Source: Sphingomonas sp. G-3-2-10
Lineage (GTDB): Bacteria; Pseudomonadota; Alphaproteobacteria; Sphingomonadales; Sphingomonadaceae
Length of the DNA: 64,000 bases
NCBI RefSeq assembly: GCF_012927115.1
Contig: NZ_JABBFY010000001.1
Location: 2,108,001 to 2,172,000 of the forward strand
Direction: 5' to 3'
Both the position numbers and the translations under genes were made by a program. Shown here one piece after another: positions 8,129 to 18,796 of the stretch. The notes beneath the pieces are model-generated. The model saw only the letters and a program-made list of their open reading frames with translations. It was not told the DNA's origin and ran no database searches. The first letter of the stretch is position 1; each line of letters starts with the position of its first letter.

Positions 8129-8938
8129 TCACTTCTGGCACCTTGGGCACCAGAAGGTCGATCGCCCGCCATCCACGCGCCGCTCGACCGTCCCGCCGCA
8201 CGAACAGGGCTCGCCCTCGCGGCCATAGACCTGCCAGTCCTTCGCGAAATAGCCCAGCTCGCCATCGGGCCGGGCATAGTCCCGCAGCGTCGATCCCCCG
8301 GCCAGAATCGCTGCCTCCAGCACTTCGCGAATCGCCTCGACCAGCTTGCCCAGCCGCGCCTTGCTTACCTGCCCCGCCGGTTTCGTCGGCGCGATGCCCG
8401 CCATGAACAGCGCCTCGCACACATAGATATTGCCCAGCCCCGCCACGATCCGCTGGTCGAGCAGCAGCAGCTTGATCGCCGCGATCCGCCCGTCGAATGC
8501 TTTCGCCAGATGCGCCGCGGTGAAATCCGGCCCCAGCGGCTCGGGTCCCAGCGCGGCAAAAGCGGGCCACTCGCCCAACGCGTCGGTCCGCACCAGATCG
8601 ACCGATCCGAACCGCCGCGGATCGTTCAGCGCCAGCCGGTGCTTCGCCGTCTCCAGCAGCAGATGATCGTGCGTCAGAATCTCCGCCGGATCGATTCGCC
8701 ACCGGCCGGACATGCCCAGATGGAACACCATCGTGTCTCCCCGGTCGGTATCGATCAGCCCGTATTTCGCCCGCCGCCCCAGTGCGGTCACTCGCGCGCC
8801 GGTCAGCCGCTGCCCAAGATCCTCGGGAAACGCGCGGCGCAAATCGGCGCGGCGCAGGGTGACGCGCTCGATCATATGGCCTTCAAGGACCGGTGCGAGG
8901 CCCCGGACCGTGGTTTCGACTTCGGGCAGTTCTGGCAT
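8129..8938 (-). CDS. mutM: Formamidopyrimidine-DNA glycosylase (Fpg)
   Basis: A 269-residue bifunctional DNA glycosylase/AP lyase that removes 8-oxoguanine and formamidopyrimidines. The start at 8938 gives the obligatory N terminus MPELPEVET. Pro2 is the catalytic nucleophile after Met removal, and Glu3 follows. The RRAKYG segment near residue 57 supplies the conserved lysine. The C terminus is a CxC...CxxC zinc finger (CSCGG...CPRC) with the DNA-contacting arginine in GGRSTFWC. An in-frame ATG 19 codons upstream is rejected because it would bury Pro2. Divergent from the lipoprotein and ubiE genes. Confidence 0.97.
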   Translation of the reverse strand: MPELPEVETTVRGLAPVLEGHMIERVTLRRADLRRAFPEDLGQRLTGARVTALGRRAKYGLIDTDRGDTMVFHLGMSGRWRIDPAEILTHDHLLLETAKHRLALNDPRRFGSVDLVRTDALGEWPAFAALGPEPLGPDFTAAHLAKAFDGRIAAIKLLLLDQRIVAGLGNIYVCEALFMAGIAPTKPAGQVSKARLGKLVEAIREVLEAAILAGGSTLRDYARPDGELGYFAKDWQVYGREGEPCSCGGTVERRVDGGRSTFWCPRCQK

Positions 8939-9013
8939 GCTGCCAGCCCTAGCGGATTTTCGCGCATGTCGAGCGACAAATGCATGATAAGCCACCGCCG
9001 AGGGGAGACTGAA

Positions 9014-9505
9014 ATGCGCATGATCCTGACCGGGCTGGGCCTGATGACGCTCGCTGCCTGTGGCGCGGTGCCTGCCAACCAGACCGCCGGCGCGGTCGAT
9101 CCGTCAACCGCTTTCATCCTCGCCCAGCTCAAGCCGGTGGCATGGAGCGGCGAGATAGACGGCAAGCCGGCCAGCAGGAACTGGCAGCCCGCAAACGTGT
9201 CGCTCGCTGCGGGAAACTGGCGCTGGAGCGAGACGAGCGAAGAGAATGGCGCGAAGCTTCCGGCCGATATCAGCATGGCGCCACGCGATCTCGTCACCCC
9301 GGCGACGGTCGAGCGCACCGTCGATTTTTGGCAGATCCGCTTCGAATGCCGCGCGCCGGGCTGCATCACGGTCAAGGGCAAGGACGGCGAGAAGCGCGCC
9401 GATTCCGCTACGTGGAACTTCACCGATCAGGAGATCGCCACCCGCGTCGCCCGTGGCGCGAACGGCCTGCTGATCGAACAGGGCGCAAGGCCGCGCGAGA
9501 AGTAA
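9014..9505 (+). CDS. Putative lipoprotein of unknown function
   Basis: A 163-residue protein with a lipoprotein signal peptide: MRMILTGLGLMTLAACG, where Cys16 sits in an LAAC lipobox. The mature part has a short N-terminal linker and a beta-rich domain with two cysteines in FECRAPGCITVKG. I do not recognise the family. The ATG at 9014 has a GGGGAGA ribosome site. Its promoter region is shared divergently with mutM, and ubiE starts 72 bp later on the same strand. Confidence 0.75.
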   Translation: MRMILTGLGLMTLAACGAVPANQTAGAVDPSTAFILAQLKPVAWSGEIDGKPASRNWQPANVSLAAGNWRWSETSEENGAKLPADISMAPRDLVTPATVERTVDFWQIRFECRAPGCITVKGKDGEKRADSATWNFTDQEIATRVARGANGLLIEQGARPREK

Positions 9506-9577
9506 GGCGGCGAGCCAGTTGCTGGCCGGGACGACGGAGGGTTTGCTACCCTAGGAAGCCCCCGCTAGAGCGGCCGC

Positions 9578-10321
9578 ATGTCCGACCCAATGCCCAACAC
9601 CGTCTCCTTCGGTTACGAAGACATCGCCCGCGAGGAAAAGACCGCCCGTGTGGGCAAGGTCTTCTCGAACGTCGCTTCCAAATATGATCTGATGAACGAC
9701 GCCATGTCCGGCGGCCTGCATCGCGTGTGGAAGGACCGCTTCGTCCGCCGGGTGAAGCCGCAGGCGGGCGAGCATATCCTCGACATGGCCGGCGGCACGG
9801 GCGACATCGCCTTCCGCATGGAGCCGTCGGGCGCGATCATCACCGTCGCCGACATCAATCCCGAGATGCTCGCGGTCGGCGTCGAACGCGCAGCGAAGCG
9901 CGGGCTGGACGAGATGGTCTGGAGCGAAGCTAATGCGGAGAAGCTGACCTTCCCCGACAAGTTCTTCGATGCCTACACCATCGCCTTCGGCATCCGGAAC
10001 GTGACCGACATCCCCGCGGCGCTCCGCGAGGCGCACCGGGTGCTCAAGCGCGGCGGCCGCTTCTACTGCCTCGAATTCTCGACCACCCAATGGCCCGGCT
10101 TCGCGCAGGTCTATGACGCCTATTCGCACCATCTGGTGCCAAAGCTGGGCCAGATCCTCGCCAACGACGCGGATTCGTACCGCTATCTGATCGAATCGAT
10201 CCGCCGCTTCCCCGAAATGCCGGTCTTCGAAAAGATGATCCAGGATGCGGGCTTCGTCCGCACGAAGGTCGAACCGCTGCTCGGCGGCCTCGTCGCGATC
10301 CACAGCGGCTGGAAGATCTGA
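9578..10321 (+). CDS. ubiE: Demethylmenaquinone/ubiquinone C-methyltransferase UbiE
   Basis: A 247-residue SAM-dependent methyltransferase that C-methylates the benzoquinol ring in ubiquinone synthesis (and menaquinone where present). It has the family N terminus with SFGYEDIAREEK...VFSNVASKYDLMND, the SAM-binding motif ILDMAGGTGDIAF at about residues 66-78, and the late UbiE signature with YRYLIESIRRFP followed by GLVAIHSGWKI. ubiB starts 7 bp after its stop, forming the usual ubiE-ubiB operon. Confidence 0.97.
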   Translation: MSDPMPNTVSFGYEDIAREEKTARVGKVFSNVASKYDLMNDAMSGGLHRVWKDRFVRRVKPQAGEHILDMAGGTGDIAFRMEPSGAIITVADINPEMLAVGVERAAKRGLDEMVWSEANAEKLTFPDKFFDAYTIAFGIRNVTDIPAALREAHRVLKRGGRFYCLEFSTTQWPGFAQVYDAYSHHLVPKLGQILANDADSYRYLIESIRRFPEMPVFEKMIQDAGFVRTKVEPLLGGLVAIHSGWKI

Positions 10322-10328
10322 GCTTCAC

Positions 10329-11864
10329 GTGACCGCTCCCGCCGTCCATCTCTGGCGTCTCCTCAAATGGGGCCGCATCGTCGCTCGCCACGGTGCGCTG
10401 CGCGGGATCGAGCGCGATCCCAATACGCCGCGCCCGGTCCGCCGCCTCGCCCGCATCGCCCGCTTCGGTGCGCGCGTGCCCGAAGTCGCGCGCTATGCCG
10501 ACGCCTTCCAGGAGATCGGCCCCGCCGCGATCAAGCTCGGCCAGACGCTGGCCACCCGCCCCGATCTGGTCGGCGAGGAAGCTGCGCACGACCTGCTCCG
10601 CCTGCAGGACGCGCTGCCCCCCGTTCCCTTCCCGGTGATCCGCGAGCGCATTCGCGCCAGCCTCGGCCGCCCGATCGAGGAATTCTTCACCGAGATCGAA
10701 GAAGTGCCGATCGGCGCCGCATCGATCGCGCAGGTCCACCGGGCCACCACCACCGACGGGCGCAAGGTCGCGGTGAAGGTGCTGCGTCCCGGCATCGAGA
10801 CCGAGTTCGCCAAGGCGATCGACACCTATGAATGGGCCGCGGCCCAGATCGAGGGCATGGGCGGCGAAGCCGCGCGCCTGCGCCCCCGCCTCGTCATCGA
10901 GACCTTCAAGCGCTGGACCGCACGCGAGCTCGACCTGCGTCGCGAAGCCGCCTCGGCGTCCGAGCTGGCCGAGAACATGACCGCCGAGCCGGGCTATTAT
11001 ATCCCGGTGATCGACTGGCAGCGCACCTCGGGCAAGGTGATGACGCTCGAATGGCTCGACGGCATCAAGCTGTCGAACCGCGCCGCGCTGATCGCCGCCG
11101 GGCACGACATGCACGAACTGGCCGAACGCCTGATCCGCGCATTCCTGCGCCAGGCGATCTCGGACGGCTTCTTCCATGCCGACATGCATCAGGGGAACCT
11201 GTTCGCCCTTCCCGACGGCCGCATCGCCGCGATCGATTTCGGCATCATGGGCCGTATCGACCGCCGCGCCCGCGTCTGGCTCGCCGAGATCCTCTACGGC
11301 CTGATCACGGGCAATTATAAGCGCGTCGCGGAAATCCATTTCGAGGCGGGATACGTCCCCCCGCACCACAATGTCGCCGAGTTCGCCACCGCCCTGCGCG
11401 CTGTCGGCGAGCCGATGCGCGGGCTTCCGGTGAAGGAAATGTCGGTCGGCTCGATGCTCGACGGGCTGTTCAACATCACCCGCGACTTCGACATGCAGAC
11501 CCAGCCGCACCTCCTTCTCCTCCAGAAGACGATGGTGATGGTCGAGGGCGTTTCGCGCGGGCTCGATCCCGATATCAACCTGTGGGAATCCTCCGCGCCC
11601 TTCATCCGCGAATGGATCCGCACCGAACTCGGCCCCGAAGCCAAGATCGCGGACCGGCTGGTCGAGGATGTTCGCACCCTCGCCCGCCTGCCCCAGCTGA
11701 TCCGCAACATCGAGCTGCGCTATCCCGCGCCCGGCGGCGCCCCGCCCGCCCCGCCGCTCAGGGAGATCGAGCGCATCCGCGTGATCGGCGGCTGGCGCTA
11801 CGTCGCCGTCGCGATGCTCAGCGCCGCGGTCACCGCCGCCGCGACGGTGTGGATGCTGGGCTGA
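10329..11864 (+). CDS. ubiB: Ubiquinone biosynthesis kinase-like protein UbiB
   Basis: A 511-residue ABC1/ADCK family protein, an atypical kinase/ATPase needed for ubiquinone synthesis, anchored in the inner membrane. The family-specific KxGQ segment is visible as IKLGQTLATRPDL near residue 73. The kinase-like catalytic region contains DGFFHADMHQGNLF and AIDFGIMG (the DFG-like metal site). The C terminus has a hydrophobic segment (YVAVAMLSAAVTAAATVWML). I start it at the GTG at 10329, the first good start after ubiE. The usual next gene, coaBC, is displaced by about 7 kb. Confidence 0.95.
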   Translation: MTAPAVHLWRLLKWGRIVARHGALRGIERDPNTPRPVRRLARIARFGARVPEVARYADAFQEIGPAAIKLGQTLATRPDLVGEEAAHDLLRLQDALPPVPFPVIRERIRASLGRPIEEFFTEIEEVPIGAASIAQVHRATTTDGRKVAVKVLRPGIETEFAKAIDTYEWAAAQIEGMGGEAARLRPRLVIETFKRWTARELDLRREAASASELAENMTAEPGYYIPVIDWQRTSGKVMTLEWLDGIKLSNRAALIAAGHDMHELAERLIRAFLRQAISDGFFHADMHQGNLFALPDGRIAAIDFGIMGRIDRRARVWLAEILYGLITGNYKRVAEIHFEAGYVPPHHNVAEFATALRAVGEPMRGLPVKEMSVGSMLDGLFNITRDFDMQTQPHLLLLQKTMVMVEGVSRGLDPDINLWESSAPFIREWIRTELGPEAKIADRLVEDVRTLARLPQLIRNIELRYPAPGGAPPAPPLREIERIRVIGGWRYVAVAMLSAAVTAAATVWMLG

Positions 11865-11873
11865 GCCTTCTTC

Positions 11874-11892
11874 CCTCTCCCATCGGGAGAGG
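11874..11892. repeat. Palindromic hairpin after ubiB
   Basis: CCTCTCCC (11874-11881) and GGGAGAGG (11885-11892) form a perfect 8-bp stem with a 3-nt loop, 10 bases after the ubiB stop. It resembles the palindrome at 8091-8113 in composition. It marks the upstream boundary of the block inserted before coaBC. Confidence 0.55.
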
Positions 11893-11961
11893 AATGAAGG
11901 CCCCCTTGCCACCCCGCCCGAATTCCCCGCACACTGCCGGCAACAACCGGGAGGACCTGAA

Positions 11962-14013
11962 ATGCTGCGCCAAATCCTAGCCGCGACCCTGCTCGCCGCA
12001 GCCGCCCCCGTCCTCGCCCAGCCGGCTCCTGGCCCCAACCGCATCTTCACCGGCCAGGACCTGTTCGACCTCGAAGTCGCCACCGATCCCCAGATCAGCC
12101 CGGACGGCAGCCGGATCGCCTATGTCCGCCGCTCGAACGACATCATGACCGATCGCGCCCGCGCGACGATCTGGCTGATCGACGTCCGCACCGGCGCGCA
12201 GTCCCCCCTCGTCGCCGGCCCCGGCAGCCATATGAGCCCGCGCTGGTCGCCCGACGGCAAGCGCCTCGCCTATGTCTCTTCGGCCGAAGGCAACGCGACC
12301 CAGCTCTATGTCCGCTGGATGGAGGGCGGCGCGACCGCGCGCATCACCAACCTGCCCGACGCCCCCGGCAGCATCGCCTGGTCCCCAGACGGCGCGCGCA
12401 TCGCCTATATCCTCCCCGTCGCGGGCGAGGGCCTCAAGCTCGGTACGCCCCTCGCCAAACCCGAAGGCGCGCAATGGGCCGCGCCATTGGAAGTGATCGA
12501 CAAGGTCAATTACCGCGCCGACGGCGGTGGCTATGCCCGTCCCGGCTTCGACCATATCTTCGTCGTGTCCGCGGACGGCGGCGCACCGCGCCAGTTGAGC
12601 TTCGGCGACCATCACGATGCCGGCCCCCTCGCATGGACGCCCGACGGCAAGTCGATCCTCTTCAGCACCGTGCGCGGCGAGGATTGGGAGCGCAGCTTCA
12701 ATTCCGAAGTCTTCGCGCTCGATATCGCCACCGGCGACGTGAAGCCCCTCACCAGCCGCGACGGCCCGGACGGCGCGCCGATTCTCTCGCCCGACGGCAG
12801 CAAGATCGCGTATCTCGGCTTCGACGACACCCGCCGCAGCTACGAGAATACCGAACTCTACGTCATGAACCGCGACGGCAGCGCCCCGCGCTCGCTCACC
12901 GCGTCGCTCGACGTCAGCATCGACAGCGCGGCCTGGGCGCCCGACGGCAAGTCGCTGATCGTCTCCTATGAGCACACCGGCATCATGCGCCTCGGCCGCA
13001 TCGGGCTCGACGGCAAGGCGCTGCCGATGGTCCAGAACCTCGCGCCCGCCCAGCTCGACCGTCCCTATGCCGGCGGCAATTTCAGCATCGCCGACAATGG
13101 CGCGATCGCCTTCACCGGCGGCAGCGCGCTCCGCCCCGCGGACATCCATATCCGCGCGCCCGAGGGCAATTCGCGTCGCCTCACCCGCCTCAACGAGGAG
13201 ACGCTGGGTGCAAAGACGCTGGGACAGGTACAGGAAATCAACACCACCGCGCCCGACGGGACGAAGGTCCAGTCCTGGCTCGTCACCCCGCCCGGCTATA
13301 CCCCCGGCAAGCGCGTTCCCCTGATCCTCGAAATCCACGGCGGCCCGCACACCGCCTATGGCCCGTGGTTCTCGACCGACAACCAGCTCTACGCCGCCGC
13401 CGGCTATGCCGTGCTCTCGGTCAATCCGCGCGGCTCGACCTCGTACGGCGAAGCCTTCGCCAATTTGATCGACAAGAATTATCCCGGCCCCGACTATGAC
13501 GACCTGATCGCCTCGGTCGACAAGGTGATCGAGATGGGCATCGTCGATCCCGACAATCTCTTCGTCACCGGCGGCTCGGGCGGCGGCGTCCTCACCACCT
13601 GGATCGTCGGCAAGACCAACCGCTTCAAGGCCGCCGCCGCGCAAAAGCCGGTGATCAACTGGATCAGCGAAGCGCTGACGATGGACATGACCGTCTTCAC
13701 CTCGCGCTACTGGTTCACCAAGCTGCCCTGGGAGGATCCGATGGGCTATTGGAAGCGCAGCCCGCTCAGCGTCGTCGGCACCATCACCACCCCCACGCTG
13801 GTGGTCGTGGGCAGCGAGGATTACCGCACCCCGGTCAGCGAAAGCGAACAGCTCTACGCCGCCCTCCAGATCCGCCGCGTCCCCACCGCGCTGGTGAAGA
13901 TCCCCGGCGCCAGCCACGGCGGCATCGCGGCACGGCCCTCGCAAAGCGCGGCGAAGGCGGCGGCGATCCTGGCGTGGTTCGAGAAGTACCGGAACGCGCC
14001 GGCCGCGCCCTGA
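11962..14013 (+). CDS. Secreted S9 family peptidase (acylaminoacyl/dipeptidyl peptidase-like)
   Basis: A 683-residue exported serine peptidase: signal peptide ending PVLAQ, then a WD40/TolB-like propeller with repeated SPDG motifs (ISPDGSRIAYV, WSPDGKRLAYV, LSPDGSKIAYL) over about residues 45-390, then an alpha/beta-hydrolase domain. The triad is Ser539 (GGSGGG), Asp620 (GSEDYRTP) and His652 (GASHGG). The HGGPH oxyanion motif is at about residue 460. This is S9C-like architecture and likely hydrolyses periplasmic peptides. It is not closely related to the other S9 enzyme of this window. The start has a GGGAGGA ribosome site. Confidence 0.9.
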   Translation: MLRQILAATLLAAAAPVLAQPAPGPNRIFTGQDLFDLEVATDPQISPDGSRIAYVRRSNDIMTDRARATIWLIDVRTGAQSPLVAGPGSHMSPRWSPDGKRLAYVSSAEGNATQLYVRWMEGGATARITNLPDAPGSIAWSPDGARIAYILPVAGEGLKLGTPLAKPEGAQWAAPLEVIDKVNYRADGGGYARPGFDHIFVVSADGGAPRQLSFGDHHDAGPLAWTPDGKSILFSTVRGEDWERSFNSEVFALDIATGDVKPLTSRDGPDGAPILSPDGSKIAYLGFDDTRRSYENTELYVMNRDGSAPRSLTASLDVSIDSAAWAPDGKSLIVSYEHTGIMRLGRIGLDGKALPMVQNLAPAQLDRPYAGGNFSIADNGAIAFTGGSALRPADIHIRAPEGNSRRLTRLNEETLGAKTLGQVQEINTTAPDGTKVQSWLVTPPGYTPGKRVPLILEIHGGPHTAYGPWFSTDNQLYAAAGYAVLSVNPRGSTSYGEAFANLIDKNYPGPDYDDLIASVDKVIEMGIVDPDNLFVTGGSGGGVLTTWIVGKTNRFKAAAAQKPVINWISEALTMDMTVFTSRYWFTKLPWEDPMGYWKRSPLSVVGTITTPTLVVVGSEDYRTPVSESEQLYAALQIRRVPTALVKIPGASHGGIAARPSQSAAKAAAILAWFEKYRNAPAAP

Positions 14014-14015
14014 TC

Positions 14016-14909
14016 CTACCCCCGGTAGCGCAGCGCCTCGACGATCAGCGCGAACGCCGGCGAGAGCTGGCGCCGGCTGGGATAATAGAGGTGATAGCCC
14101 GAAAAGGGCCGGCAATAGGGTTCGAGCACGCGCACCAGCCGCCCGGCCTTCAGGTCTTCCGCGACGATATTGTCGGGCAGGTGCGTCATGCCGAACCCCG
14201 CGCGCGCCGCCGACAGGATCATCGGTACCTCGTTGAAGGTCAGCTGCCCTTCCACGCGCACGCGGATCTCGTGCCCGTCCTGCTCATATTCCCAGGCATA
14301 GAGCCCGCCGAGCGTCTTCAGCCTCAGGTTGATGCAGTCATGCCCGGCCAGATCCTGAGGCGTTTGCGGCACGCCGCGCCGCGCGAAATAGTCCGGCGAC
14401 CCCACCGTGGCCATCGACAGGTCGGGGCTGATCCGTACCGCGATCATGTCCTTCGCCAGCTTCTCGCTCAGCCGCACGCCCGCATCGAAGCGCTCGGCGA
14501 CGATATCGGTCAGCGAGGAATCGGCGCTGATCTCCACGTGAAGATCGGGATGATCGCGCAACAGCGGCGCCAGCGCCGGCCACAGCACCAGATTGGCCGC
14601 GTCGGGACTGGCGGTGATCCGCACCCGCCCCGCCGGTTTCTTGCGAAGCTCGGCCAGCGCCGCAAGTTCCGCGTCGATATCGTCGAACGCCGGCCGCAAG
14701 GTGCGCAGCAACCGCTCTCCCGCTTCGGTCGGCATTACATTGCGCGTGGTGCGCATCAGCAGGCGGACGTCCAGCCGCGTCTCCAGCCGCCGGATCGTGT
14801 GGCTCAGCGCCGATTGCGACGTGCCCAGCCGCGCCGCCGCGCGCGTGAAGCTGCGCTCCTCCGCAACGGCGAGGAACGCGCCGAGATCGGTCAGATCCTC
14901 GCGCCGCAT
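14016..14909 (-). CDS. LysR-family transcriptional regulator
   Basis: A 297-residue LysR-type regulator with an N-terminal winged helix-turn-helix (DLGAFLAVAEERSFTRAAARLGTSQSALSHTIRRLE, about residues 7-42) and a C-terminal effector-binding domain. It has the RTTRNVMPTEAGERLL segment seen in regulators that sit beside aldo/keto reductase genes. It is transcribed divergently from the aldo/keto reductase, 114 bp away, so it very likely controls that operon and itself. The inducer is unknown. Its stop lies 3 bp from that of the convergent S9 peptidase gene. Confidence 0.93.
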   Translation of the reverse strand: MRREDLTDLGAFLAVAEERSFTRAAARLGTSQSALSHTIRRLETRLDVRLLMRTTRNVMPTEAGERLLRTLRPAFDDIDAELAALAELRKKPAGRVRITASPDAANLVLWPALAPLLRDHPDLHVEISADSSLTDIVAERFDAGVRLSEKLAKDMIAVRISPDLSMATVGSPDYFARRGVPQTPQDLAGHDCINLRLKTLGGLYAWEYEQDGHEIRVRVEGQLTFNEVPMILSAARAGFGMTHLPDNIVAEDLKAGRLVRVLEPYCRPFSGYHLYYPSRRQLSPAFALIVEALRYRG

Positions 14910-14911
14910 AT

Positions 14912-14934
14912 ATGAATTCCTGATATGACTTCAT
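14912..14934. promoter_or_regulatory. Candidate LysR operator in the divergent promoter region
   Basis: ATGAA (14912-14916) and TTCAT (14930-14934) form an inverted repeat with a 13-nt spacer just upstream of the LysR start, between the divergent genes. LysR proteins usually bind dyads with a T-N11-A core. The assignment is by position and symmetry only. Confidence 0.35.
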
Positions 14935-14945
14935 GCACTGATTAA

Positions 14946-16013
<1,068 letters not shown>

Positions 16014-16037
16014 ACCGCATCAACCCAAGGAATTCCC

Positions 16038-17090
16038 ATGACTGTCAAAGCCTATGGCGCCCATGCCGCCGACAAGCCGCTCGAACCGATCGCCATCGAA
16101 CGCCGCGAACCCGGCCCGCACGACGTCCGGATCGACATCCTCTTCTGCGGCGTCTGCCATTCGGATCTGCACACGGTTCGCTCCGAATGGGGTGGCACGA
16201 TCTACCCTTGCGTCCCGGGCCATGAGATCGTCGGCCGGGTCAGTGCGGTCGGGGGTTCGGTCGACAAGTTCGCGGTCGGCGAGATCGTCGGCGTCGGCTG
16301 CCTCGTCGACAGCTGCCAGCATTGCGCGTCGTGCGGCGAGGGGCTGGAGCAATATTGCGAGAACGGCTTCACCGGCACCTATGGCGGCGCCACGCCCGAC
16401 GCGCCCGGCCATACGCTGGGCGGCTATTCGGAGCAGATCGTGGCCAGCGACAAGTTCGTGCTGAAGATCCGCCATCCCGAGGAACAGCTCGCCGCGGTCG
16501 CGCCGTTGCTTTGCGCCGGCATCACCACCTGGTCGCCGCTGCGCCACTGGAATGCAGGGCCGGGCAAGAAGGTCGGCATCGTCGGCATAGGCGGGCTGGG
16601 TCATATGGGCGTGAAGCTCGCTCATGCGCTGGGCGCGCACACCGTTGCCTTCACCACTTCGGAGAGCAAGCGGCAGGACGCGCTCGATCTGGGTGCCGAT
16701 GAAGTCGTCGTCTCGCGCAATGCCGACGAGATGGCGGCGCACACCGGCAGCTTCGATTTCATCCTGAACACCGTTGCCGCCAGCCACGATCTCGACGCCT
16801 TCACGCGCTTGCTCAAGCGCGACGGCACGCTGTGCGTCGTCGGCGTGCCCGAGCATCCGCATCCCTCGCCCGCCGTCGATGTGCTGATCTTCGGCCGCAA
16901 ATCGATCGCCGGCTCGCTGATCGGCGGCATCGCCGAAACGCAGGAGATGCTCGATTTCTGCGCCGAACACGGCATCGTCTCGGAGATCGAGATGATCGCG
17001 GTGCAGGATATCGACCTCGCCTATGACCGGATGCAGCGCAGCGACGTGAAATACCGCTTCGTCATCGACAATGCGTCGCTGGCGGCCTGA
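16038..17090 (+). CDS. Zinc-dependent NAD(P) alcohol dehydrogenase (cinnamyl-alcohol/YahK-like)
   Basis: A 350-residue medium-chain dehydrogenase. The catalytic zinc site is CGVCHSDLH with GHE further on. The structural zinc is held by four cysteines in [16 protein letters not shown]. The Rossmann motif [19 protein letters not shown] is at about residues 179-197. The GVCHSDLHT...[11 protein letters not shown] pattern matches the cinnamyl-alcohol dehydrogenase group, which mostly reduces aldehydes with NADPH. It is the second gene of the LysR-linked operon and its stop nearly touches the next start. Confidence 0.94.
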   Translation: MTVKAYGAHAADKPLEPIAIERREPGPHDVRIDILFCGVCHSDLHTVRSEWGGTIYPCVPGHEIVGRVSAVGGSVDKFAVGEIVGVGCLVDSCQHCASCGEGLEQYCENGFTGTYGGATPDAPGHTLGGYSEQIVASDKFVLKIRHPEEQLAAVAPLLCAGITTWSPLRHWNAGPGKKVGIVGIGGLGHMGVKLAHALGAHTVAFTTSESKRQDALDLGADEVVVSRNADEMAAHTGSFDFILNTVAASHDLDAFTRLLKRDGTLCVVGVPEHPHPSPAVDVLIFGRKSIAGSLIGGIAETQEMLDFCAEHGIVSEIEMIAVQDIDLAYDRMQRSDVKYRFVIDNASLAA

Positions 17091-17091
17091 G

Positions 17092-17586
17092 ATGCGTTCG
17101 ATCGCCCTCGCGTTCCTGGCCCTGTGCCTTGCCGGGTCCGCGGGGGCGCAGGACCAAGGGAGAAACGTCATGGATATCATCCGCAACGGATCGCAGCCTT
17201 CGGTCACCGGCCCGGCCGACTGGTTCACCGGCCGCGTCCGAATCGATTCCCGCTTCGAACGTCCCGCCCCGTCGCGCATGGCCGGCGCGACGGTTTCGTT
17301 CGAACCGGGCGCGCGCACCAACTGGCACACCCACCCCCTCGGCCAGACCCTGATCGTCACGTCGGGCCTCGGCTGGACCCAGTGCGAAGATGGCCCGATC
17401 ACCGAAATCCGGCCCGGCGACGTTATCTGGTGCCCGCCCGGCCATCGCCACTGGCACGGCGCGACCCCGACCAGCGCGATGACCCATATCGCCATTCAGG
17501 AAGCGCTCGACGGCAAGGTCGTCGAATGGATGGAGAAAGTCACCGACGCGCAATATCTCGCCGGGGCCGCACCCGCAGGCAAGTAG
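17092..17586 (+). CDS. Secreted cupin-domain protein
   Basis: A 164-residue protein with a signal peptide ([20 protein letters not shown]) followed by a cupin barrel. The metal site is visible as [14 protein letters not shown] (first cupin motif, two His and a Gln) and [12 protein letters not shown] (second motif). Homologues in this context are cytoplasmic or periplasmic carboxymuconolactone-linked cupins. The start at 17092 follows directly on the alcohol dehydrogenase stop. It is the third gene of the LysR-linked aldehyde operon. Enzymatic activity is not certain. Confidence 0.88.
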   Translation: MRSIALAFLALCLAGSAGAQDQGRNVMDIIRNGSQPSVTGPADWFTGRVRIDSRFERPAPSRMAGATVSFEPGARTNWHTHPLGQTLIVTSGLGWTQCEDGPITEIRPGDVIWCPPGHRHWHGATPTSAMTHIAIQEALDGKVVEWMEKVTDAQYLAGAAPAGK

Positions 17587-17683
17587 GCCATAGCGTGGGA
17601 GCGGGCGCTGCAATCCCAGCCTCGCCCCTGCAAAGCCGCGCCATCTCGACACCCCCCGCCCCCCGCGTGTAACCCCACCGCGA

Positions 17684-18796
17684 ATGTCGCGCACCACGCC
17701 TCTCTGGCTCGCCACCCCGACCCGCTTCGCCGCGCTCAAGCGAAACCGCGCGCGGATCGGCCTCGTCATCCTCGCGGTCCTGCTGCTCGCCACGCTCACC
17801 GCGCTCGCCATCCCGACCCCGCCGGGCCTCGATGCCGTCAGCGGCGGAGAGCGGCATCAGACCGATCTGATGCTCTACGAAGCGATCGTCGCGGGGGTGA
17901 AGGGCGGCGGGAACTATTATGCCGTCGCGGCGGACGCGTTGCGCGCGGGGGCCTATCCGCTGCGGCCATTCCTCACCTTCCGCTTGCCCGGCCTCGCCAC
18001 CATCCTCGCCGCGCTGCCGCTCTGGGTGCCGCCTTTGCTCCAGTTCCTGCTGGCCTTCACCGTGGCCGCCACCTGGATGCTGCGCCTGCGCCCCTCGCTC
18101 CCGCGCACCTTGCCGATGCTCGCCGGGGGCATCCTCCTTGCCGGATCGATGCTCGCTTTCGTCCAGCCGGGGCTGGTCGCCTTTCACGAGATCTGGGCGG
18201 GGCTGCTCGTCGCGCTCTCGCTCGGCATGCGCAAGCCGGGCCGCTGGATCGAACCGGTCGCGATCGCGCTCGCCGCGATGCTGATCCGCGAGACCGCCGC
18301 GCTCTACGCCATCCTGATGCTCGCCTTCGCCTGGCTGGAGGGCGAGCGCCGCGAAGCGATCGGCTGGGGTGTCGCGCTCGCCGCGTTCGGCGCAGCGCTC
18401 GGCGTCCATGCCTATGCGGTCGCAGGCGTCACCGGACCGCTCGACGCGATGTCGCCGGGCTGGGCCGGGCTGCAGGGCTTCGGCTTGTTCGTGAAGTCGC
18501 TCACGCTGGCTACCGCGCTTCAGCTGATCCCGCTCTGGGCCGGGGCGCTGGTCGTCGGCCTCGCGCTGTTCGGCTGGGCGGCGTGGGACGATCCGCTGGG
18601 CCTGCGCATGATCGCGATCCTCTCCGCCTATGCCGCGGTGATCGGCATCTTCGCCCGGCTCGACACCTTCTACTGGGGCCTGATGGTCGCTCCGGTGCTG
18701 CTGCTCGGGCTGGTGTTCGTCCCCGACGCGATCCGTGATCTCGTCACCCAGTCGCTCGACAGGAAGCGCATCACCGTGACACATGTGACGCGATGA
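17684..18796 (+). CDS. Polytopic inner-membrane protein of unknown function
   Basis: A 370-residue protein with roughly nine to ten hydrophobic segments (for example RIGLVILAVLLLATLTALAI and LATILAALPLWVPPLLQFLL), the first after a basic N terminus. A conserved-looking LIRETAALY segment lies in the middle. The topology is that of GT-C-like or DUF2029-type membrane proteins, but I see no clear catalytic DxD. Its last codons overlap the coaBC start by 4 bp, so the two genes are coupled. Confidence 0.8.
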   Translation: MSRTTPLWLATPTRFAALKRNRARIGLVILAVLLLATLTALAIPTPPGLDAVSGGERHQTDLMLYEAIVAGVKGGGNYYAVAADALRAGAYPLRPFLTFRLPGLATILAALPLWVPPLLQFLLAFTVAATWMLRLRPSLPRTLPMLAGGILLAGSMLAFVQPGLVAFHEIWAGLLVALSLGMRKPGRWIEPVAIALAAMLIRETAALYAILMLAFAWLEGERREAIGWGVALAAFGAALGVHAYAVAGVTGPLDAMSPGWAGLQGFGLFVKSLTLATALQLIPLWAGALVVGLALFGWAAWDDPLGLRMIAILSAYAAVIGIFARLDTFYWGLMVAPVLLLGLVFVPDAIRDLVTQSLDRKRITVTHVTR